Positions 1 through 6,323 of a stretch of 10,344 nt of DNA are shown piece by piece (the stretch's first letter is position 1; every line of letters starts with the position of its first letter). Position numbers and translations under genes: made by a program. This DNA comes from CAZGTQ01 sp964528575. Lineage in GTDB: Bacteria > Planctomycetota > UBA1135 > GCA-002686595. Under the pieces are notes generated by a model that did no database searches, was not told where the DNA came from, and saw only the letters and a program-made list of their open reading frames with translations. The stretch spans positions 1 through 10,344 of the forward strand of contig CAZGTQ010000102.1 of NCBI GenBank assembly GCA_964528575.1, in the 5' to 3' direction.

Positions 1-390
1 GGCGGTCTTGCCGTGGACCAGCTCGTAGCGCATCGCCGCCTTCGCGGGCGCGCTCACGTCGCCCTCGACGAGCGTCAAGTCGTAGGCGATGCCCTGCTGG
101 GGGTCCGACTTCGTCAGCGTGAGCTCGCCGCTGCCTTTGTCGCCGGTCCAGCTCTGGTGCGCCCCGACGCCGGTCGTCCTCTCGCCGTACGTCGTCCGGA
201 TCGTCGCGTCCCGCTCGCGCCACAGGTCCCACTCGGGCCAGCGCTTCAGGTCGCCGACGTACGCGTGGATCTTCTCCGGCGGCGCTTCGATGGTCGTCTC
301 GACGGCGACCGCGTACTCCGTCGGCAGCAAGAGCCCGACGGCGACGAAGACCAGCACGAGGACCAGCAGGACGATCAGGAGCTGCTTCAT
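1..390 (-). CDS. SRPBCC-family (polyketide cyclase/START-like) membrane-anchored protein, C-terminus cut by window edge
   Basis: The minus strand is open from an ATG at 388-390 to the window edge, giving 130 residues. Residues 1-22 (MKQLLIVLLVLVLVFVAVGL...) form one hydrophobic helix, so the protein is either anchored in the membrane facing outward or exported. The rest matches the start of the SRPBCC ligand-binding fold: a first beta strand VAVETTIEAPPEKI (about 28-41), the helix with RWPEWDLW (50-57), then GVGAHQSW and GSGELTLT (about 74-93). This order (paired strand, APPEKV-like helix, W-P-W motif, G-x-G...W strand) is typical of polyketide_cyc2-type proteins, which hold a hydrophobic ligand in a cavity. 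The substrate cannot be told, and the C-terminal helix is outside the window. A purine-rich GAGGGGAAG lies somewhat far upstream of the ATG. The gene is divergent from the metallo-hydrolase operon. The family is fairly sure; the function is unknown. Confidence 0.82.
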   Translation of the reverse strand, partial: MKQLLIVLLVLVLVFVAVGLLLPTEYAVAVETTIEAPPEKIHAYVGDLKRWPEWDLWRERDATIRTTYGERTTGVGAHQSWTGDKGSGELTLTKSDPQQGIAYDLTLVEGDVSAPAKAAMRYELVHGKTA

Positions 391-618
391 GGCTGGCGCT
401 TCCCCTCGAGTGGGCGAGGGCCGTGGCCGGGGCGGTCGCGGCGGGGCCGTAGGCTAGCGCGGCGGCGGGCGAGGCGGGCCGGCGAGCCTGGGCCGATCCT
501 CGCCCGGTCCCGCCCGCGCGGCTCGGCGGCGCCGGGCTCCGCCGGTCCGGCAGCGGTCGTGCGCGCTCGACGCTACGCTCTGCCTTCGTCCGGGAGACCG
601 GAAGAAAGGGAGAGAGAG
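391..618. promoter_or_regulatory. Divergent intergenic region, presumed promoters for both flanking operons
   Basis: This 228-bp gap separates two genes that point away from each other, so the promoters of both should lie here by position alone. The sequence is extremely G+C-rich and I see no convincing -35/-10 pair on either strand. TACGCT at 574-579 is a possible weak -10 for the rightward operon, but it has no recognisable -35 box. At the right end AAGGGAG (606-612), six bases before the ATG, is a good Shine-Dalgarno sequence for the metallo-hydrolase gene. Confidence 0.4.
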
Positions 619-2121
619 ATGGCGAAGGACTACGTGAAGAGCGAGACCGCGAAGCTCGTGTACGCGGACTCGTCCGGCGCCCAGCGCACGATGCAGTTGC
701 TCTGGGGCGACGAGGTCGACGTGCAGGGCACGATCGACGGCAAGACGACGGTCAAGGCGCGCGGGCGGCTCGGGGTGGTCGATGCGGCGCACCTGGGCGG
801 CTCGCCGCTGCTCGAGGTCTACTTCATCGACGTCGGCCAGGGCGACGGCGTCCTGATCTGCACGCCCGAGCGCAAGCACGTCCTGATCGACGGCGGGTGG
901 ATGCGTACGCGGCAGCCGACCGGCAAGAACGCGGCCGACTTCGTCGACTGGAAGTTCCACGACGACTACGGGCTCGAGCGCATCCACCTCGACGCGATGA
1001 TCGCCTCGCACTGCGACGCCGACCACTACGGCGGATTGTGGGACCTCTTCAACACGTCCGAGGAGGCGCGCAAGGAGCTCGACACCGTAGGGACCGACGT
1101 CGACGTGCTCTACCACGCGGGCGTCTCGTGGTGGAAGGGCGACAGCGGTCGCTGGCTCGGAGCGACGAAAGCGATCGAGGGCGAGACGTACCTCGTGCAA
1201 CTGCTCGGCGACCGCGCGCAGGTCATCGACGCGCTCGATCCCGCCGCGCCGGGGCCGAAGCTGCAGGGCGAGTGGGCGCAGTTCCTTACGGCGGCGATCG
1301 AGAACGGCTGCGACATCCGGCGGCTGAGCCACGTCGACGGGTACGTGCCGGGCTTCGAGCCGGTCGACGACGAGGAGCGCGCGACGCTCAAGATCATCGC
1401 GCCGGTCGAGTACGACGATGACACGGGCGCGCCGGCGTTGCGCGCCTACGACGACCCGAAGAAGCGCCCGGACAAGAACACGAACGGCCACAGCCTGCTC
1501 CTGCGACTCGACTACAAGGGCGCGCGGATCCTGCTGACGGGCGATCTCAACAAGCGCAGCATGGCGTCGATCCTCGAGGACATCGAGGACGTCACCGACC
1601 TCGCGTGCGACGTCGCCAAGGGCTGCCACCACGGCAGCGACGACGTGTCGTACACGTTCCTGCAAGGGATGCGCGCCGCCGCCACGATCATCTCGTCGGG
1701 CGACAACGAGGGTCACGCTCACCCGCGTCCGACGATCGTCGCCGCGAGCGCGACGACGGGGTTCGTCACGATCGAGGACGACGAGATGCTCACGCCGCTC
1801 GTCTATTCGACCGAGATCTCGCGCAGCATCGACGTCGGCCGGCTCGTGAAGGTGACCGACGGCCGCTATCAGCACCACACGGGTGACATCGAGGTGGAGC
1901 TGCGTCCGTCGGACAACGCGTGGATGCACTACGAGGTCCAGAAGGCGGGCGACCTGCACCCGGCGAAGGTGAAACGGTACTTCCGCGCCGGCACGCGGGT
2001 CGTCGACCGGGTGACGTATGGCCTCGTCAACGTGCGCACGGACGGCGACAAGATCCTCTGTGCCACGCTCAACGAGAAGAAGGACCAGTGGGAGATCGCG
2101 ACGTTCGAGTCGCGGTTCTGA
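619..2121 (+). CDS. ComEC-type metallo-beta-lactamase-fold hydrolase (standalone), SH3-like N-terminus
   Basis: A 500-residue protein with the full set of motifs of the ComEC/Rec2-type metallo-beta-lactamase domain: YFIDVGQGDGVLI (68-80), LIDGG (89-93), the metal site SHCDADHYGG (130-139), a TNGHSLLLRL strand (288-297), LLTGDL with Asp309, KGCHHGSDD with His337-His338 (334-342), and SSGDN...HAHP (359-369). In ComEC this domain is thought to degrade one DNA strand during uptake. Here there are no membrane segments, so it is a soluble enzyme acting on an unknown phosphoester, possibly a nucleic acid. Residues about 10-60 are beta-rich and look SH3-like. An insert (about 140-285) between the metal motif and the TNGHS strand, and a C-terminal extension after about 430, are unassigned. 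I chose the ATG at 619 because AAGGGAG lies just upstream and homology-like sequence begins there; the open frame further upstream is low-complexity Arg/Ala-rich. The stop overlaps the next start by one base. The catalytic residues look intact. Confidence 0.9.
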   Translation: MAKDYVKSETAKLVYADSSGAQRTMQLLWGDEVDVQGTIDGKTTVKARGRLGVVDAAHLGGSPLLEVYFIDVGQGDGVLICTPERKHVLIDGGWMRTRQPTGKNAADFVDWKFHDDYGLERIHLDAMIASHCDADHYGGLWDLFNTSEEARKELDTVGTDVDVLYHAGVSWWKGDSGRWLGATKAIEGETYLVQLLGDRAQVIDALDPAAPGPKLQGEWAQFLTAAIENGCDIRRLSHVDGYVPGFEPVDDEERATLKIIAPVEYDDDTGAPALRAYDDPKKRPDKNTNGHSLLLRLDYKGARILLTGDLNKRSMASILEDIEDVTDLACDVAKGCHHGSDDVSYTFLQGMRAAATIISSGDNEGHAHPRPTIVAASATTGFVTIEDDEMLTPLVYSTEISRSIDVGRLVKVTDGRYQHHTGDIEVELRPSDNAWMHYEVQKAGDLHPAKVKRYFRAGTRVVDRVTYGLVNVRTDGDKILCATLNEKKDQWEIATFESRF

Positions 2122-3284
2122 TGCGCGAATCCTGGACCCTCGACCCGACGGTCGCGTTCCTCAATCACGGCTCGTACGGCGCGTGCCCGGCGCGGGTCCT
2201 GGAGCTCCAGGCGACGCTGCGCGCGAGGATGGAGCGCGAGCCCGTGCTCTTCCTCGCGCGCGAGCTCGAGCCGCTCGTCGACGGGGCGCGCGCGGCGATC
2301 GCCGCGTTCGTCGGCGCCGATCCCGACGACGTCGTGGCGGTGCGCAACGCGACGGCGGGCGTGAACGCGGTGCTGCGCTCGCTCGCTTTCGAGCCGGGCG
2401 ACGAGATCCTCGTGACGAGCCACGGCTACAACGCGTGCGCGAACGCGGCGCGCTTCGTCGCCGAGCGCGCCGGCGCCCGCGTCGTCGTCGCCGAGCTGCC
2501 GTTCCCGATCGCGTCGCCCTCCGCCGTGACCGACGCGGTGCTCGGCGCCGTGAGCGCCCGGACGCGGCTCGTGCTCATCGACCACGTGACGAGCCCGACG
2601 GGGCTCGTCCTGCCGATCGAGGAGCTCGTGCCCACGCTGCGCGAGCGCGGCATCGAGACGCTCGTCGACGGCGCGCACGCGCCGGGCATGCTCGCGCTCG
2701 ACCTCGACGCGCTCGGCGCCGGCTACTACGTCGGCAACCTGCACAAGTGGGTGTGCGCGCCCAAGGGCGCGGGGTTCCTCTTCGTGCGGCGCGAGCTGCA
2801 AGGGAGCGTGCGGCCCGCCGTGATCAGCCACGGCGCGAATTCGCCGCGCACCGACCGCTCGCGCTTCCAGCTCGAGTTCGGCGGGTGCGGCACGGACGAC
2901 CCGACGGCGCTGCTGTGCGTGCCCGAGGCGCTGCGCGTCGTCGGCGGGCTGGTCCCCGGCGGCTGGGACGAGGTGCGCCGGCGCAACCGCGCGCTCGCCC
3001 TGCGCGCGCGCGACGTGCTGTGCGCCGCGCTCGCGATCGGGCCGCCGGCGCCGGACGCGATGATCGGCTCGCTCGCCGCCGTGCCGCTGCCGGGGGCGGT
3101 CGCCAGCACGGCGCCGGGCGCGGCGGACCCGCTGAACGCGGAGCTGTTCCGCGAGGAGCGGATCGAGGTGCCGGTGTACGGCTGGCCGGGGATCGGGCGG
3201 CTCGTGCGCGTGTCGGCGCAGCTCTACAACGAGGAGCGCGAGTACGAGCGGCTCGCGCAAGCGCTCGCGCGGAAGCTGGCGTGA
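2121..3284 (+). CDS. Class V aminotransferase-fold PLP enzyme, isopenicillin-N-epimerase-like
   Basis: A 387-residue PLP-dependent enzyme of fold type I. It opens with FLNHGSYGACP (13-23), the signature of the isopenicillin N epimerase-like branch of class V aminotransferases. Next come RNATAGVNAVLR (75-86), the cofactor-binding LVDGAHAPG (Asp183, His186; 181-189), and the Schiff-base lysine in GNLHKWVCAPKGAGFL (Lys209; 205-220). The C-terminal domain ends with RLVRVSAQLYNEEREYERL, typical of the family. The length is near the usual size of about 390-400. Relatives include epimerases, cysteine desulfurase-like and other PLP enzymes, so the substrate cannot be assigned; real CefD activity is not implied, since no beta-lactam genes are nearby. 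The ATG shares its A with the TGA of the metallo-hydrolase and has no clear Shine-Dalgarno of its own, which suggests translational coupling. Its own stop overlaps the next gene by four bases. Confidence 0.9.
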   Translation: MRESWTLDPTVAFLNHGSYGACPARVLELQATLRARMEREPVLFLARELEPLVDGARAAIAAFVGADPDDVVAVRNATAGVNAVLRSLAFEPGDEILVTSHGYNACANAARFVAERAGARVVVAELPFPIASPSAVTDAVLGAVSARTRLVLIDHVTSPTGLVLPIEELVPTLRERGIETLVDGAHAPGMLALDLDALGAGYYVGNLHKWVCAPKGAGFLFVRRELQGSVRPAVISHGANSPRTDRSRFQLEFGGCGTDDPTALLCVPEALRVVGGLVPGGWDEVRRRNRALALRARDVLCAALAIGPPAPDAMIGSLAAVPLPGAVASTAPGAADPLNAELFREERIEVPVYGWPGIGRLVRVSAQLYNEEREYERLAQALARKLA

Positions 3285-3907
3285 GGATCCGCCGGCTGCT
3301 GCGCTCGCCGCTCTTCTGGATCGCCCTCGCCGCCGTCCAGGTCGTGCACCCGCTCGAGCCGGCGACGCACGCGCTGTGGACGCGCGTCGGGACGCGCACC
3401 GACGTGGTCCTGCCGCCGAGCGTGCGCGCGCGGCGGACGCCGGACGGCGGGCTCGAGGTCGAGTACGCGGTCGAGCGAACGGAGCGCTGGCTGCGAGCGA
3501 GCGAGAGCCGCGCGACGCTCACGTACACCGCGAGCGAGGCGGAGCTCCTCGCGCGGCCGAACCGGTTCCGCTCGAGCGATCCGCCCGATCCGGTGGAGCT
3601 CGGCGATTCCGTGCCGCCGGGCGCGCTGCGGGTCCTGTCCGCCGACGGCTGGCTCCTGCCCGGCTTCGAGTGCGTCGTCGCCGGGCCCGAGACCTACTGG
3701 ACGACCGGCAAGCTCGCCGACGGCGACGCGTGGAGCGGCCAGCGCATGACGCTCCCGCTCGGCGGAACGAGCGACCTCGGCGGCGCGACGCTCGTGCGCG
3801 TGCTCGCGACGGTCCCCGCGCTCGCGTTCGACGTGCTCGGGGCGCCGCGGATGCTGGCGGAGGCCGCGTACCGGATGGTCGCGTTCTCCGGCGTGTCCGT
3901 GCACTGA
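3281..3907 (+). CDS. Unrecognised small membrane-associated or exported protein
   Basis: A 208-residue protein that I do not recognise. The start is a GTG whose last two bases begin the upstream stop (GTGA, four-base overlap), with GGAAG (3271-3275) five bases before it. The N-terminus is basic (RIRRLLR) followed by a hydrophobic stretch, LFWIALAAVQVV (11-22), consistent with a signal-anchor or signal peptide; no lipobox cysteine is visible. A second hydrophobic stretch near the end (TLVRVLATVPALAFDVLGAP, about 170-189) could be a membrane helix. It is distantly reminiscent of the C-terminal segment of YceK/YidQ-like envelope proteins, but this is only a resemblance. The middle is beta-prone, with one cysteine (131) and FECVVAGPETYW. 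Being last in the coupled trio with the metallo-hydrolase and the PLP enzyme, it may place the system at the envelope. Confidence that it is a real gene is high; nothing can be said about function. Confidence 0.75.
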   Translation: MRIRRLLRSPLFWIALAAVQVVHPLEPATHALWTRVGTRTDVVLPPSVRARRTPDGGLEVEYAVERTERWLRASESRATLTYTASEAELLARPNRFRSSDPPDPVELGDSVPPGALRVLSADGWLLPGFECVVAGPETYWTTGKLADGDAWSGQRMTLPLGGTSDLGGATLVRVLATVPALAFDVLGAPRMLAEAAYRMVAFSGVSVH

Positions 3908-4398
3908 CGCGGGTCAGCGGGTCACGGCTGTCGTGAGAGCGATTCGCCGTGTCGTCCGCGGACGACTCTTCCTTCGATGTTGGGTATGGAGCCCTGCGCA
4001 TCAAGCGCGGTGCGCGCGTGCGGTAGGTGGGGAATCCGCCCGTCGTCGTTGGCGCCGCGATCCAGCCAGGCCGGCCGCGACGCAGGCGCTTCCAGAGTCA
4101 GCCGGCGGGGAAAGGGCAGCGCGACAGGGCTCCCACGGGACGCCGACAGTGAGTGGCCGAGCTGATCGCTGGGTCGTCGCGCCGGCTTGGGCGCGGGCTC
4201 GGGGTCGACGGGGCTTGAACCGCGGCGGTGGGGGCGGACCACAGGCTGGCCGCGCGGGGCGGCGCCATTCGCTCTTGCGCTCGTCCCCGTGTCGCTGGAG
4301 AATTCGGGCCGCCCCACCGCTTCTCCCCCCTCGGCATGCTCGCGCATGTTGCCGCGGTGGCGTGGGGTCCCGGTATGGCTACAGAGAGAGGAGCCGGC
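3908..4398. other. 491-bp stretch without a convincing gene; presumed promoter and leader of the sigma-like operon
   Basis: All open frames here translate into low-complexity Arg/Gly/Pro/Ser-rich sequence with no motif, and none has a good ribosome binding site, so I call no gene. The left end carries a short inverted repeat, CTGAC-GCGG-GTCAG (3904-3917), overlapping the upstream stop codon. It could be a weak hairpin, but it has no T-tract and is not a standard intrinsic terminator. Near the right end, TTGCCG (4349-4354) and TATGGC (4374-4379) are separated by 19 bases and could be a poor sigma-70-type promoter. That would put the transcript start just before the AGGAG at 4389. A tRNA-like TTCAA in inverse orientation near 4215 does not fold. 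Confidence 0.5.
4389..4393 (+). promoter_or_regulatory. Shine-Dalgarno AGGAG deciding the GTG start of the sigma-like gene
   Basis: AGGAG sits inside a purine run (AGAGAGAGGAG, 4383-4393), five bases before the in-frame GTG at 4399. The in-frame ATGs at 4336 and 4375 have pyrimidine-rich or weak GGGG-only upstream sequence. I therefore prefer the GTG, although an ATG start at 4375 adding eight residues remains possible. Confidence 0.6.
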
Positions 4399-5091
4399 GT
4401 GGGGCCCGATCCGTCCGCCGATCGCGGCGGCGAGGAGGAGCTCCGCACCTACCGCGTGCCGCCTCGGCCGTCCTTCCCGGGCAGCGAGGTGTTGATCGGC
4501 CGCAGTCCGCGTGCGGTGCTCGACCGTCTGCTCGATGGGGACCCGCTCGACCTCGCGTCCCACGTGGAGGCGCGCTTGTTGGAGCGGGCGTACTTCGTTT
4601 CGTTCGATCGGGTCGTGAAGCGCACGGCCGCGCGGCTCGCGTACGCGGCGATGGCGTATCGGGGCGAGCCGCCGCTGGCCGACTGGATCGCGATCGCGAT
4701 CGACCAGTCGCTCGAGGAGTTGTTGTGCGAGGACATCGAGGCGGAGCGCCGCGGCATCCCGCCCGCGTCGCCTTGGGACCCGGATTTCGCGATGTTCACG
4801 GAGATCGCGGGCGTGGAGCCGGGCCAGGCGCGCTCGATGTGCGTCGCATTCAACGCGCTCCCGGAGGAGGTCCGCCGCACGGTGTACGCGGTCCTCGTCG
4901 AGCGCAAGTCGTTCAATCGCTGGGTCGCCGAGGGCCACGGCCCGCCGGAGCGCGCCAAGGCGATGCTCAAGCGCGGCATGCTGGCGCTCTTGCTCATGCA
5001 CGACCCGGACTCCGAGCCCATGGAACAAGAAGAGCTCGACGAGGCCCTCGGCCCCGACCCCGAGGACGAAGAGTTGGAGGAGGAGCGATGA
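4399..5091 (+). CDS. Atypical RNA polymerase sigma-70-like protein
   Basis: A 230-residue protein with a layout like a small sigma factor. Residues about 39-112 are helical and resemble region 2: repeated Leu/Arg-rich helices, then PPLADWIAIAIDQSLEELL (91-109), where ECF-type sigmas have a W-containing helix. Residues about 131-198 resemble region 4: FNALPEEVRRTVYAVLVERK (151-170) corresponds to the 'LP...R.v..l' helix, and FNRWVAEGHGPPERAKAMLKRGMLAL stands where the helix-turn-helix is expected. The usual 'IA..LG.s..TV' recognition sequence is not obvious, so the promoter-binding part is divergent. The N-terminus has a short acidic stretch, and the tail (about 201-230) is strongly acidic with many Glu/Asp, unusual for a DNA-binding protein. 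The stop overlaps the next ATG (ATGA). If the reading is right, it would direct transcription, probably of its own operon. The alternative is a helical protein of unknown function. Confidence 0.55.
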   Translation: MGPDPSADRGGEEELRTYRVPPRPSFPGSEVLIGRSPRAVLDRLLDGDPLDLASHVEARLLERAYFVSFDRVVKRTAARLAYAAMAYRGEPPLADWIAIAIDQSLEELLCEDIEAERRGIPPASPWDPDFAMFTEIAGVEPGQARSMCVAFNALPEEVRRTVYAVLVERKSFNRWVAEGHGPPERAKAMLKRGMLALLLMHDPDSEPMEQEELDEALGPDPEDEELEEER

Positions 5092-6020
5092 GCGAGCCGT
5101 TCTCACTCTCGCCGGAGCTCGAGGAGTGTGTCCGCGACCTCGCAACGCACCGCGACGCACGTCTCTTCCGCGCGGACCCGCGCACCGTGCTCTCGCGCGG
5201 CGTCCCGAGCGCCTTCCGCCGCAGCGCCGCAGAAGCGGGGCTGTTGCCGGTGGAGAGGGAACTGCTGGCGGTGCATCGAGCGGAGCTGGCCTACCTGCTG
5301 CGGTGGTTGTTCTTGGATGAGTCGAGCCGGAGTTCCGACCGAGGCGCGAGGTTTTACGTCATCGAAGAGCCCCCGCCGCGGAAGCAATGGGAGGTCAAGG
5401 CGCGGTTCGCCCTGGCTTCCAAGCACATCGATTCCGACACTGAGCCGGCCTCGGAAGTCTTGCGGACCTACTTGTCGAGCGGCGGCCTTGGCCGGACACA
5501 GCTCGCTCTCGTCGCCTTGGGCGTGGAGGACACTGCGACCTCTCGCGTTAATCTAGGAGACGCGCTGCTCGCTGAGCGGCAGCCGCGGAGCGCGTACGCT
5601 CTCTTGTCGGGAGTCTGCGCAGTGCCGCCGGCTCCCCTCGTGAGGAAGTGCGCGCACGAGGTCCTTGCAAGCACTTGTGACGTTTTGGGCGACATCGAGG
5701 ACTCGTTGAAGCATTCGCATCTTGCCGCACAGATCGCTCTTGCGGACGAACTCGGGCAGAAGAGGGAAGTTACATCGCTGGTTCTCTTGCTGCTTTTCGC
5801 GGTTGCTGCCGGTCACCGACCGACGGCTCGTTGGGCGGAGGAGCGGTTGGATACGCGAACCTCCGCGCTTGACGCGACCGTTCGAGCTGCGATCACGGCC
5901 TTTCGCAACAAGGCGGCTCTGACCCAGCTGACACATAGTGCCGACGCAGCGGCAGTAGCGCTCGCCGTTCGCAACGCGTCGCGCGGGCCTGCAGGAGAGG
6001 TGGTCGATGAGGTGTTTTAG
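5088..6020 (+). CDS. Unrecognised helical (TPR-like) cytosolic protein, possible partner of the sigma-like protein
   Basis: A 310-residue protein without signal peptide that I do not recognise. AGGAGG at 5078-5083, four bases before the ATG, and the ATGA overlap with the sigma-like gene fix the start and suggest coupled translation. The N-terminal third (about 8-75) is helical and includes SRGVPSAFRRSAAEAGLL and ELAYLLRWLFLDE. A basic segment about 86-110 (RGARFYVIEEPPPRKQWEV) follows. From about 155 to 275 the sequence reads as helical pairs with TPR-like spacing: VNLGDALLAERQPRSAYALL, then EVLASTCDVLGDIEDSLKHS, then LAAQIALADELGQ, a hydrophobic helix VTSLVLLLLFAVAAG (228-242), and RPTARWAEERL. 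A solenoid of this kind would serve protein-protein contact. Its place next to a sigma-like gene makes a partner or regulator role a reasonable guess. The 228-242 helix could alternatively be a membrane segment. Codon use is noticeably less GC-biased than in the left trio (for example GTT AAT CTA). Confidence 0.6.
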   Translation: MSEPFSLSPELEECVRDLATHRDARLFRADPRTVLSRGVPSAFRRSAAEAGLLPVERELLAVHRAELAYLLRWLFLDESSRSSDRGARFYVIEEPPPRKQWEVKARFALASKHIDSDTEPASEVLRTYLSSGGLGRTQLALVALGVEDTATSRVNLGDALLAERQPRSAYALLSGVCAVPPAPLVRKCAHEVLASTCDVLGDIEDSLKHSHLAAQIALADELGQKREVTSLVLLLLFAVAAGHRPTARWAEERLDTRTSALDATVRAAITAFRNKAALTQLTHSADAAAVALAVRNASRGPAGEVVDEVF

Positions 6021-6237
6021 CAGGCGAGTGGCAGCTCTCGTGGTTGTGCTTGCTTACGCCGCAACCGTAGCGATCGCGGGGCCTGGTCCCTCCCCGACCA
6101 AGGCCAAGTCGGCGCCGAGCGCGGGCAATGCGCCGCTCTCGCCGCCGGTTAGGTTGCCAATCATCGGGTCCGGCGGCTCGCCGCCGCACGAGCTCCCCCC
6201 GCTCGAACCGGATCCTCGCATCTGGAGGCCACTGTGA
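6007..6237 (+). CDS. Small secreted proline-rich protein
   Basis: A 76-residue protein starting inside the end of the upstream gene (14-base overlap, different frame). A strong Shine-Dalgarno, AGGAGAGGT, begins at 5993 and supports the ATG at 6007. Residues 1-24 form a classic signal peptide: MRCFSRR basic n-region, VAALVVVLAYAATVA hydrophobic core, and an AIA cleavage site before GP. The mature part of about 52 residues is rich in Pro, Ser and Gly (SPTKAKSAPSAGNAPLSPPV, then GSGGSPPHELPPLEPDPRIW) with no cysteines, and ends in IWRPL. It is likely disordered and exported. The signal peptide, good ribosome binding site and operon position make it a real gene rather than a chance frame. No family is recognised, and its role beside the large surface protein is unknown. 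Confidence 0.62.
   Translation: MRCFSRRVAALVVVLAYAATVAIAGPGPSPTKAKSAPSAGNAPLSPPVRLPIIGSGGSPPHELPPLEPDPRIWRPL
6224..6228 (+). promoter_or_regulatory. Shine-Dalgarno GGAGG before a 28-codon ORF
   Basis: GGAGG lies five bases before the GTG at 6234, the best-spaced ribosome binding site in this part of the operon. It serves no long gene, which is the main reason the 28-codon ORF is listed. It lies inside the coding end of the secreted-protein gene, where it encodes part of IWRPL, so it may be coincidental. Confidence 0.4.
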
Positions 6238-6320
6238 CGAACGCGCGACTGAGCGAGATCGCCAGCTCCTCTGGATGTGAACGTCTTCTCGGCAGAGGAC
6301 ATTTCCGCACCCGTAGGTGA
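6234..6320 (+). CDS. Possible 28-residue microprotein or leader ORF
   Basis: A GTG overlaps the stop of the secreted-protein gene as GTGA and opens a 28-codon frame. It ends with a TGA at 6318-6320, three bases before the GTG of the large surface-protein gene. A GGAGG is well placed upstream. The peptide begins VTNARLSEIASSSG and ends in a basic stretch (LGRGHFRTRR). It has no signal peptide or recognisable family. It may be a real microprotein, or a translational bridge carrying ribosomes across an otherwise empty 86-base gap: its end overlaps the AGGTGA that would serve the next start. It may also be chance. Confidence 0.3.
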   Translation: MTNARLSEIASSSGCERLLGRGHFRTRR

Positions 6321-6323
6321 GTC

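Noticed and set aside
13..618. Upstream extension of the metallo-hydrolase frame by about 200 codons
   Set aside because: The extension is Arg/Pro/Gly-rich low complexity, overlaps the well-supported SRPBCC gene on the other strand, and lies before a good ribosome binding site and ATG at 619.
454..1959. A 501-codon open frame on the minus strand antisense to the metallo-hydrolase
   Set aside because: It is rich in Arg, Val and Asp with no motif, as expected opposite GC-rich coding sequence. The plus strand carries every motif of a known enzyme family.
1929..3260. A 443-codon minus-strand open frame antisense to the PLP enzyme
   Set aside because: It is Arg/Ala/His-rich without any recognisable domain. 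It is an antisense shadow of a gene with an intact PLP lysine motif.
3904..3917. Inverted repeat CTGAC-GCGG-GTCAG as a terminator of the left operon
   Set aside because: A five-base stem with no following T-run is too weak to call an intrinsic terminator.
3977..4165. A 62-codon plus-strand ORF in the gap
   Set aside because: It has no ribosome binding site, no hydrophobic or domain pattern, and Arg/Ser/Gly-rich composition like random GC-rich frames.
4200..4235. A T-arm-like GGTTCAAGCCCC on the minus strand, suggesting a tRNA
   Set aside because: The five-base stem around TTCAAGC does not pair beyond the first two positions, and no acceptor or anticodon arm is found at the proper distance.
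3933..5087. Frame extending the TPR-like gene about 385 codons upstream
   Set aside because: It is composed of Arg/Gly-rich nonsense-like sequence and runs through the sigma-like gene in the wrong frame. The ATG at 5088 has AGGAGG and an ATGA overlap.
3922..5160. A 412-codon minus-strand open frame across the gap and the sigma-like gene
   Set aside because: It has low-complexity composition, no ribosome binding site and no motif, and it is antisense to a gene with a strong Shine-Dalgarno and coupled downstream gene.
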